Of a stretch of DNA of 64,000 bases, positions 41,001-52,800 are shown one piece after another. Origin of the DNA: Trichopria drosophilae (lineage: Eukaryota > Arthropoda > Insecta > Hymenoptera > Diapriidae); NCBI GenBank assembly GCA_030407085.1, contig CM059587.1, forward strand, positions 19,379,001 through 19,443,000. The letters are read 5' to 3'. Each line of letters begins with the position of its first letter. Position 1 is the stretch's first letter. Under the pieces are notes generated by a model, which was given only the letters and a program-made list of their open reading frames with translations, was not told the origin of the DNA and did no database searches. The position numbers were made by a program, and so were the translations under genes.

Positions 41001-44000
41001 ATAAACAATTATTGGTGCCAAAAAGTGGTTGATTTTATTAAATATCCTCCAGTAGTCAATTCTTGCCAAATTTTCTTAAAATTTAACAATTTTGTGAAAA
41101 TCTGAGTTTTTTTTACTTTAAATACCGTTTTCTAAAATATTACATCAAAATTCGATTTATTTTTTAATTTTTGAATATCAGATTTTTCAAAATCGAAGAG
41201 TTCACTTACAAGTGAGAAAGAATTTTCCTCACGTCACCAATAGTTCTTGATCTCTTCTCAGTTTTTAATGTGCCACTTGGATGGAGAACACGAATTGACA
41301 TTGTTACTTTTGGTCGAATTTTATTTAAATTTACAAATGATCATATTCTTGATGCAGATCAACGCCATGTCCGAACGTAAAACACGGCGAGGAATGGGGT
41401 GAACCTGGAAACTGTGAGCAGGGTGATACCTGCAGCTACTGTCATACTCGCACGGAACAACAATTCCATCCTGAGATTTACAAATCGACGAAGTGCAATG
41501 ACGTACAACAGGCTGGTTACTGTCCCCGTGGAGTCTTCTGTGCCTTTGCACACGTGGACCGTGAGTGTGACTTTTTTATTTTCATGTTTAGGTTTTTAAG
41601 TTCGTTTTAGTTTACCTTCATGACTCCACGTACGAAGACTTTGACTCTGACTTGTTACAACTGAATACGACAATTTTAGTCCTTTCTTCCAAAAAATAAT
41701 TTTCGAAAAATAATAAAACATTGGTTGTCACAAAATGCCCACATTTTGTAATATCCTAGGAAATAAATGTTCATATAAAGTTACTAGGAAATTTAAGAGG
41801 TCATTATTGATTTAGATACAATCAGACAAAACTTTTTGATTTTATGCACCAGAAAACAAATTTTGGTAATATTGACTATAAATTTTGTTGCCGGTTAGTG
41901 TAGAGAACTTTTTTATAAAAAACAAACGAGAAAAATAGTGTCAACATTAGACTGGAAAATATATCTTACCAGAAGTACACTGTTAGAAATGTTTGTAAAA
42001 TTCTTATACTTTAATGTTACCGGAGTAATAGAATTTTACTAAAACCTGTAACAGACAGACAAATAATGCAACAGTATCAGAAAATTACGAAACTTGTAAC
42101 AGAAATATGAATATGAATCAGCAAGCGAAGGTAAAGTTAGTTTGGTTTGTCGCCGCCAGGCGCAGACGCGACGTTACGATCTGTACAAGAAGTGAGATGT
42201 ATGTTTTATGTAATTTATTTATGTAATTAACCCATTAACGCCTGAAATGGCATTTTTTATACTTAATTTTCAATCAATTGCTCTTCAAGATTAAGAGGTC
42301 AAAATTGAGTTTCAGCCATCAAAAATTCCAATATGGCGCCGAATATGAAAAAAAGTTCCAAAAAATTGAGAATTTTTTATTCTTATCAATTTTTTTCGAG
42401 CTATTAGAATATTGGAATTTTATTGAAACCTTGCATAATGGTGCATAAAATAGTTGAATTTTAAGAAAAAATTTTCTTTTATACCGTACATCATTCTAAC
42501 GACCTCAAAATGGCGTCAACAATGAAAATTTCTTTGAAAAATTTCAGAACGTTCTAACTCAAAAACTACGTGCTGTTATAAAAAAAGCTAAGAATGAAAA
42601 GTTCTTAGAATTAATCGAGAAATATAGTGGAATTTTTGCAGATTTTTGTGATGACATTTTGAGAAATTTTTTTTCACAATTTTTTTCAAAATTATAATTT
42701 ATTTATGAAAAATTCTGACAAAAATGTGATGTATTCACTTATGAATTCTACGAGTTTTTTGTTCTTTGCAATTTTTTACAAAAGCTGATAATTTTTGGGG
42801 GGAAAAAATCCTAAACTATAATATTTGAAATTCATTTCCTCGAAAACTATCAACTTTTCGAAAAAATTGCAAAGAACAAATAATTCTTAGAATTCATCAG
42901 AGAATACATTAATTTTTTTTCAGAATTTTTTGTACATAAATTACAATTTTGAAAAAAATGTTGAAAAAAAATTTCTCAAAATGTCATCAAACAATTTTTT
43001 AAAAATTCCACTATATCGCTTGATGAATTTTAAGAGCTTTTCATTCTAGGCATTTTTTTTAAAGTTCGTAGTTTTTTAGTTAGAGCGTCCAGAAATTTCT
43101 CAAAGAAATTTTCATTGTTGACGCCATTTTGAGGTCGTTAGAATGATGTAGGGTGTAAAAGTAAATTTTTTTCTTAAAATTCAACTATTTTATGCACCAT
43201 TATGCAAGATTTCAATAAAATTCCAATATTCTAATAGCTCGAAAAAAAATTGATAAGAATAAAAAATTCCCAATTTTTTGGAAATTCTTTTCATATTCGG
43301 CGCCATATTGAAATTTTTGATGGCTGAAACTCAATTTTGACCGCGGAATCTTGAAGAGCGACCTCGAAAACAGTAGGATACGTACCTCTCAATTGTTTTC
43401 AACTTTGATTTTTATACGAAATACTTGATTGAAAATGAAGTATAAAAATTGTCATTTCAGGCGTTAATGGGTTAACAACAAATCGACTTAAATTGCATAG
43501 AATTTACGTACATAACTATATCAGACATGTTGATTAATTATTTAGTGAAGCTGGAGAAGTAAGGTAGAGAAAAAAGAGGTAAGCAACAAATTTTTTTATT
43601 CATATTTCTGTTACTGTAACGAAAATCGCAAAATTTTGTTTCAGAAAATTATGAAACGGTAACCGTAAAAAGTTTCTATATTTCAGACAATTCCTAAAGA
43701 AATTTTTAACAGATTATATTTTTACATCTTAAAACCTAAACCAATATTCTATAATATCATCGCATAAAAATGTGTAATATCATCAATTTTAAATCAAATC
43801 CATACATTTATTTTCATTATGCAAATAATAATAAAAAATAAAACTTTAAAAGATCCGCCCGGCAGTACAAATAAAACGGAATAACTTTTTCGTATTAAAT
43901 ACTGAAAAGGACCCGAGTAAAGTATCAAAACGTAAAAGAATAGTAGTTTTCGATACAAGGGCGTATGCGTAAAGAACTTTACACACACACACGTGTGCCG

Positions 44001-46740
44001 AAATATTGTTTACGTACGGCTTTTTCGTGCGTAAAGTATAATCGAGTGCGTAAAGTTTACTTTACGCACAAGTATACTTTACGCACCGAAAAGACGTACA
44101 TAAAATATATTTAATAATATAGATTTAACGTAGGTGCATTTAAAAATTAAAATAAAATAATTAACGGCTTAAACCTACAATTTGCATTAGATGTTAAAAT
44201 GCCATAGTTTGGAAATTTCATAAACATTTCAAACACCTTCCGTCGTAATATATATTAATCGCTCGGATTCACAAACGTTTAGGCCTTGTCGAAATATTTA
44301 TAATCTCAACTAGTAATGAAATTAACAACGAAAAAAAGGTAATAGAAAAAAATCTGTTTGCTTAGTGTGAATTTGTTGTTTGAAAGCTATATTTGAAAAG
44401 AAAGCTGAAAAGTCATTGTTATATGAATATCTCTTCCTCGACATCTTTGCTTTCACGCCATATTCTCGTCCTTTGAATCTGCATTCGACACTCCATATAC
44501 GTATGCATCATTTGACACCTCCACACATATTGTTCAACACTCGATGTATCTTCTTGCTGCCTGATTTCTTCACCATCGCATTTCTCTTTTCCTTTGATCT
44601 TTTTGAATGGTTAATATTTTCTTTGAAATAAATTGTTCGTATACCTTAACATTTTAAAATCGCCTTGTAGCACCTGTTATCGTTTTTTATTCCACATTTG
44701 TATCGCATAATTTTAATTTATCGTTTACAAATGCGAAAATTCACTAATTCTTGATTAATAGATGGTATATTGAAAGAGTGGGTCGAAACACCGACAAATC
44801 AAAAAGCCGACAGGTCGAAAAGCCGACAGATCGAAAAACCGACAGTCAAAATACCGACATTCAAGAAGTCGAAACGTCAAAAAGCCGACTGTAGAAAAAC
44901 CCAATTGTCATAATACAGACGGTCAAAAAACAGACATTCTAAAAGCCAACAAGCAATACGCCGACATTCCAAAAACCGACAGGCAAAAAGCTAACAGTTA
45001 ACAAACCGAATTGTCATGATACCGACACTTCAAAAAAATGATTGCCCACTTGTAGATGTGTCTATTTTTTTATGTGTCGGCTTTTTGGAAGTCGAATTAT
45101 GACAATTCTGTTTTTCTACGGTCGGCTTTTTGACGCGTCGGTTTTTTGTCTGTCAACTTTTGACGTGTCGGTTGTTTGCCTGTCGGCTTGTTGACCTCTA
45201 GACTTTTTGATTTGTCGGGTTTTCGACCTGCACTCTATTGAAAAATATACAACTAGGAAATAACAGCAGCATCGATTATTATTATAAAGCATTTCCATTA
45301 TTTCAATAATAAAAAAAGCTCTGCTACTTTTGAATTCATTCATATTTTTTAAACCCCTACTAGTTACGAAGATTTTTTAAACAAACCTGGACTTCCTGGT
45401 AGGAGAAGTAGGGGCAAAGTGGAATGGTTTTGGAAAAACTTATAAACAAAAAATATGGGACATAAGAATGGTTAGGTGTAGTTTAGAATCCCTTATTTAG
45501 GTCCTCAACTAACTTATTACGAAACGCATTTAAAAAAAAGTATCTATTTAACCATTTCACTGGTAGCCGTTTTCAAATAAAAAGTGCCAAGACTGGTACG
45601 AGCCAGTTTTTAAGATATCAAGAAACTGTGAAACATGGGTTCCATTTTTTCATAAAACACATCATTTAACGTAAAAAAACTCACCTCCCCCTCCCTTTCA
45701 CCCCCACAAGGTGCATACATTTTTGTTTAAAGTACGCACATTTCTTTACCAAATTTCGATGAGAATGTTAAATATGAGGTTTCCGGGGTCGCTGAATACG
45801 AATATGATCTCAGAATTTAAAAATTCAAAATGGTGGATCCAATCTGGCGGACGAAATAAAACAATATTGAAACATCTCTTTTCACAAGAAATGCGTTTAT
45901 TTGAACATGATATCAAATGAATTTGAAGTGTGCATTGTTTTATAGATTCAAAATAGTGGATCAAAAATACAAAAAAGAACAAAAATACAAAAAAAAAATA
46001 TAAAAAATGGAGTGCAAAATCCTCCCACTACCTCCTTCTGGTGCACTCTGGGGTCGTTATAATTAACCAACTAACGGTGGAGGTCAACCACATAATTTTT
46101 TCATTTTATAAAATATTCAAAATTGAGTCCGCCAAGGTAAGGTCAAAATTCATTTTGCACATTCTATTTGCCATCTCGGATATATCATTTTGAATTTAGA
46201 AAATCTGAGATCAGATTCGTAATCGGTGACCCCAAAAACCCCCAACTAACGAGTTTCAAGGAAATTTGATGAATTTTTAAAAATTCGTCTGCCATCTTGG
46301 ATCCGCCATTTTGAATTTTGAAAATATACGATCAGATTCGTAATCATCGTCCCCAAAAACCCCCGAGTAACAAATTTCAGTCGTTTTCCACGCACAGAAA
46401 AGAATTTCCTTCAAAAGCATTTAGCTTGTAACCGCCATATTGGAACTGCCATATTGAATTTTGAAACGGTGACCACAAATTCGTATTCAGCGACCTAAGA
46501 AACTATAGCATACCAAATTTCGTGCAAATTCATTGACAATTGTGGAAGTTATTTAAAAATGTACATATATGATACATTACCAGTCGTGGCACTTTTTTTT
46601 TTTGTACACATATGATACATTACCAGTGAAGTGGTTAATATTCCAAATTTCAATTTTACGAAAAAACTTTTTTTTTTGAGAAATCTGAAAATCCAGGGGC
46701 AAAGTGGGACGGGTTGATAAAATTACTTCAGGAAAGGTTT

Positions 46741-46832
<92 letters not shown>

Positions 46833-49800
46833 TTAATTAAAAATTTATTTATTAGTGTCCTGGCCACTATGAACCGTAGACACAACTCAAGAGAGAGAGA
46901 GAGGGAGAGAGGGAGAAAGAGAGTTCTTACTTATCTCTGTGAACTTAAATCAAAACGGAAAACATCCCACTTTGCCCCAAAATAAAATTTTTTTAAACAC
47001 GTCGTAAAAAATCATCCTCAACCCCAAATGAAACAAATAAAAAACGAAAATTAAGTGTAAGAGAAGACTATTAATTCATCCAATTCAGATATTAATTACG
47101 CTTAATTTATTGATACTTACTAATCGATTGAAAATATGTATGAATTTACAAATTGACTTGTTCATGTTCGATCGGTTGGTAAATACTGAATGAAAACTGA
47201 AATATGTTTCAAAATTTGTATTACGATAACTCTTTTGTTAATAAACAATGCAAACAAATACATAGGAAATGTTCTAATACAGCGAAACGCCAAAATCCCA
47301 CTTTGCCCCTACTTCCCCTATGTGTTCTAAAAAAATAAAGAAAACGAAACAAAATCAATCTAATCTTTCAGATAATGAAAACCATTTCTAAAAAGATTCT
47401 TGACTATGCTAAAAGAAAGGCGAAAATAAAGTAATTGTTAGTTGTTAGTAATTGTGATTTTTACAATTATATTTTATAAAACCTAAATTGTCAAATTCTT
47501 CACAAACAAATCGGAATAAATCTAGAAACGTTAAAAATAATGAAATTAAAGAGCGTGAAAACGGACATTTTTATCAAAATTTATTGATCAATCGTTTTAT
47601 TAAATTCGTTTGCACGCGAAAAGTCGAAAGTGAGGACGAAAGTTTTTCATGTTATAACGATCCTTATTTTGGTACAAATTTTCTAGTAAAAAAATGTAAA
47701 AAAAGAAGTGAAATATTTCAATGATTTTTTTACTGAGTTCATTTTTCCTACATTTTGTTGATCAGTATTAAACGAAACGCCCAAATTGACTTTTCACGTT
47801 AATAATTTTTCAGAAATGAGAACTGGTAAGTACAAAAAAAGGTCATTCCAAGGTCATGCAATGTATATGACTTTGAAATGTACCTTTATATCATGTACTA
47901 GTCAAAATTATATTGTACGGTAAAATTATTCGTTCTTTTCATTTCCGGCTTCCAGTATGGGGTTGTATTTGTGATAATGGTCTTATCTTTGAAATGACCT
48001 TGGCGATCATTCTCAAGGTCAAATCTAAAATGGCGATCGGATTATTCCAAGAAAAATTTTGCACCATTAGCATTTTCCTTTCCTTTTACTGTATTTCGTT
48101 TTCTTTAAATTTTTATAGAGCCTTTAATAGTACGTAACAAACCGTTTACTAACCTTCTAATTCAATTGAATAATCATGGAATAAAATTATGGTCCATTTT
48201 GTTTTCAATACAAGAGGCAAAAGCCGGTGAAATTAAGAAATATAATTTTATATTTCATGAAAATTTAAGAAATTGAAATTTGAATCTATCACGTCTTTGT
48301 GGATACTTTAGGAGTTGTCCGAGACATTTACGAAGAACTAAATTCATCCCGACACGCTACGACTGACATGACACCTCTCATGTGATGTTTGCTATATTTA
48401 TAATTTTACTTATGTCTTGAGATGATTTGTGACTTTACGTAGATTTTAACAAATTGTTTAAATTTCATGAACCTTTCTGCACGTAAACTCCCGCATTGAT
48501 TAAAACTAGTGTTTGGTGATTTCTTTAAAGTTTTTCTATGCACCACGTTTTTCGTTTATGAACAAATAGTATTTGTATTCGAAAATTGTGAACTAGGCGC
48601 TACTTTTGAATTGTTTTGAAACGTAATATCGTTTACACGATGATTGTTAATGAAAAACTTACCCGTCACAATCGCTTCTCAAACTTGATATATTCGGACA
48701 TTGGTACGGTGTGCTGATGGAGCAGTGTTGCCAACAGAAGAAATGAGCTTGGCGCGGGACTTGGCAGTTCCTTTAGATTGCGGAACCAATTTGGCGGATA
48801 TTTTGAACAACGCATTGCCGCCGGACAAACGAATACAAGATAAGGACAAGCCACTCAGCGACAGTAGTGTGAGTTTCGATGCTTTTGTCACATTTTCCTC
48901 GTCGGCGAGTTTTTAAAATATTGGAAATCTTCGCTGAGAAAAGTGTCTATTACCCCCTTTTCAAACGGTTTCTTATCGTCGATGAAAAACTATTTTATGG
49001 CGGATGAAGTTTTGCAGAATCATGGAGCCATTTCGGTCGAGTGTTCCAAATTTTGGACTCCGTTTGGGAACGCCATGTTGAATTATTTCGTAATAAGTGA
49101 AGTGCTACTTATTACTTAATAATACGTAACTTATATAAAATAATAGACTTTAAATAAGAGACATTTAAAAAGAGATTTTGAGGGTAGAATGCTGTGTTTC
49201 TAACTTCCAAGTTTTAACACATGAGTTTCTTTAAATTTTTATAGGAATAATATCTGATAATAGACACTTTTCTTAGTGTAGTCAAAGTTTTGTCTTGGTA
49301 GGGCCTTAAATCCTCACAAATATATTTCACTACGCATCTTTCGATTTGTAACATTTGGATTTTTTTTTCTTTTGTATTGTCATTTGGTGGAAAATGTCGT
49401 AAAATTTGAATGTCACCTTACGACTTTTGAAATTCCGTTGATTGCAGAACGGTAGCGGCGAAGTATCCGAGTCTGCGAGCACCAGCAGCCTCGGAAGCAA
49501 CAGTTCGCACAGCAAAGCGCCCGGAGCGCAACTGCACAATTCCAATTCTAATTCTTCGGGCAACCCCACGACTTATCAGAAACTTTCCAGTCTCCATTTT
49601 AACGCTAACTCGATGCTGCAGGTGGGTTGCCGAATTTGAAAAAAAACAAAATTAAAAAGAAAACGCGCGTTATTTGGGAAACTCGATCAGGAATGAAAAT
49701 CGAAAATAAAAAAAATCACATCAATACCGATTAGTAATAAATCGTTTTGATTGCAGGGCGAACTCCGGAAACAAATGGCAGCCATCGATAACGACCCGCT

Positions 49801-52800
49801 GCTGAGCAAGGCAGAAAAATCTCAGAGGAAGCATAGCCTTTATATCAATTACAATTTTAATTCCATGCCTCCGACCATTTCACCGTTGTCCAATTCGTTT
49901 TACACCAACGACACGGTCGAATCCGTTGTGGGTAAGTGTTTTTCAGGTCTTTTTATTTCAAATAATAACGAATTCTGTATGATCCCTTTTGCAAATGCTA
50001 GAAAGTAAGAAAGTTTTGGATCTACTTTATTTTTTTGAGTAAACGTTCAGATTGATACGCTGAATATGAATACGAGATTGAAATCTCTAAACTGGCTCTA
50101 GTTTCCGAGATATCCTTACCTAAAAGAGAAAAAATAACGATTTTGGCCTATATTTGAGGTTATGTAGCAACGAATTTCGTCACTTTCACTTTTCAATTGA
50201 CATCTTCTAAAATAAAAACATTCAAAAAGACTCGCGAACTCTGGATTCACTTTACAAATCGCTATATTAACTATTTATATACATGGTATACAATTTTTGG
50301 CTCCACGTCTTTATTTCACATGACAACTAATCACACGACAAAATAGAACACGACAATTGATCGCACGACAAAATATCACATGGACAAATAATCATAAACA
50401 AAAATATCACTGAGGTAAAAAACCAGCCCTAAAACATTGAACATTGCACACGGAAATCCATGTCAGTCTTTTCCCGCCGCCATTTTATCGTTAGGACATT
50501 TTGGTCCTACTGGTTTGGCGCCGGATGTTTTGGCATCAGGCTACTTGACCCTCGTTATTGTGACGAGAATTACTTTAGATAAAATTTTGTTGACTAAAAT
50601 GGTGGAAACAGAGAAATGGCAACGTCATGAAACTAACCTAATCTAACTACTCAGAATTCTGTCCACCACTAATAATGCCTAAAAGCATATGCGTTCTCTA
50701 AAACTAACCTAACCTAACCACTCAGAACTCCGCTTACACCTAATAATGCATAAATGAATGGCTGCACGGGGAAATTTTTAAATGTGTGATATTTTGTTGA
50801 TGTCATATTTTATCAATGTGATATTTTGTTGATGTGATATTTTATCAATGTGATATTTTGTCATTGTGATATTTTTATGCGAGATATATTATCATTGTGA
50901 TAATTTGACATGTGATCAAATGTCCGTGATATTTTCTCGTGTGATTATTTGTCCGTGAAATAAAGACGTGCTACCCAATTTTTAGTTTGTTTGTTTTTCA
51001 ATTTTTAACTTAATCCACATGCCAACTGTCCCGAAGAGGGAACATTGATTCTGCAGGATGGTAAAGAAAGGTTTTTCCCCTTGTTGTCATTTACAGAGTA
51101 TTTTTTTTGTATTTTCTTTCGATCATATATATAGATGCTTATAACCAAATTGTAATCAGTCCCGAAGAGGACCCACAAGTTATCAAAACGTAGAGAAATA
51201 TAAGAAATGTAATAAAAATTTTTTAGATTGTTATCACCACCCTATTCGCTTAGTGCATGAAACTGTCACGCCACTAGTGGCGAGGTTAGGAAGTTGATAT
51301 TAATTAATAAGACCATTCGTAAGTGTATAGGAGGAAACTGAAATATTTTTAGTCTTACGTTCACCATATTTTTAATAAATTGTTGAACATATTTTTATGA
51401 AAGACGGACACTAGTTGGAACAGATCGAATTTCTCAACAATAAGTAATGTGAACAATAGATTCATAAATTTGAATTGGTACTGATTTCTACGCTGCATTA
51501 TCTTTGGACGTAATATGTTTCCAGTAGGGAAACAATAAAATTCTGTTGCCGGAGAATTTTTGCGAGTATTTGGGCAGTTAACCACACTACAATAAACATT
51601 ATAATTTTTCTCCGGATCCATATTTCGCCAAATGCACACTTTGCAAATTAGGGTTATGATTCACGTCGGTATGTACAGCAGGTACAACGAAAAGCAAGCT
51701 CTAAAAATAATCATTTTCAAAATTTATGTACATATTTGAACAAAGTAAAATTATACATACTTATTTATAGTTTAATAAAACTCCAAGAATTTTATATGCT
51801 TTGAAATTACCTTCTAAATATCCAAAATCGAGAAATAAAAATCAGACATTTTCTATGACATTCAATGTAACAGCTGTGTTTTCATTAATATCAACTTTCA
51901 TATTCCGCCGCATCGAGCGCTGGCGTTGATTGTCATATCCCTTCCAAAGTCACGCACTAAGCGAATTGAGTTTTCGTATATCCTTCATCAGATTTGTCCT
52001 AAATTGTTACTTTATGGCAGTCATATAGAAAGCCCCATTTTAAGTTTCGTAATTTTTTTTTTTAATCGTAATCAGTGACCACAAAACACTTACAATGTCA
52101 AATTTAAAGTAATTATTTTTAAAAACGGGCAGCAATGAGTTTTTGCGAAAAAAAACTGTTTTGCATTCAAATGGATTATTTTTGTACGTTTATTTTTTAT
52201 TCAAGGCATCCATATTTTGACTGAATTACTTCGACCCTGACCGTAAGTCTGGACAAAGTATTGAATTTGGTACCTTCTCTTCAAAGCTGAATTTTTTCAT
52301 CAAATGTCGATGTTTCGCCTAAAAAAAAAAAAGGGGGATTTTTTTTCCTGCGCTATAACTCGCGAATGGATAAGCGAATCGAGACAAATTTTTGTTTGAA
52401 TACGTGTCTTGATTTAACTTAAATCTGATTAGATTTTGAGAAATATTTTTGAAAATGATTCTTTTTTCGTCTGTTTGTAATCTTAAACAAGTAAGGATTC
52501 CGAGCGAGGCGCTTTATTTTATGAATTTGTTAGATCCGTACGTATAAGAGGTCCTTAACCTGTTTCGTCCTGAAATGCCGTAAATTTTGACTTCTTTTCA
52601 TCAGGTGCTTTCTTAAGGAAAAAGTCACTCAATCGTTTTGATATAACCATACGTATTGTATTTTTTCTCGAACTTTCTAAATCCGGTTTCAGATTGACCA
52701 TATCTGCCGCAATTTTTTACTATGGCGGTTTAAACATAAAAAATTTGTGAATTTTGAAAAAATTTGTTCAAATAATCGTATTTTTGAACAGGAAACCGTG

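Larger units (their letters stand above)
45401..47320. mobile_element. TIR element (GGGGCAAAGTGG type) interrupted by another element and a GA repeat
   Basis: GAAGTAGGGGCAAAGTGG near 45405 pairs with CCACTTTGCCCCTACTTC near 47298-47316. Internal inverted copies of the motif lie near 46691 and 46967. TA dinucleotides border both ends. A TTAA element (45548-46638) and a GA microsatellite (46743-46923) interrupt it. Confidence 0.5.
41561..48737 (+). other. unk: unk intron 4 (7.2 kb), repeat-rich
   Basis: It contains the TTAA foldback 42227-43475, the palindrome 44014-44099, the minisatellite hairpin 44775-45236 and a nested pair at 45401-47320, all listed separately. About 41990-42180 and 43500-43740 share 'cgaaacttgtaacagaaat'-type words. 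The remaining parts are AT-rich. An 88-codon open frame near 47458-47724 is the only coding-like stretch. Confidence 0.5.

Noticed and set aside
44380..44631. 83-codon frame in intron 4
   Set aside because: AT-driven hydrophobic composition with no motif, splice signal or conserved neighbour.
46577..46885. minus-strand 102-codon frame rich in Ser and Leu
   Set aside because: It is produced by the GA microsatellite.
48679..48891. minus-strand frames opposite unk exon 5
   Set aside because: Shadows of the unk coding strand.
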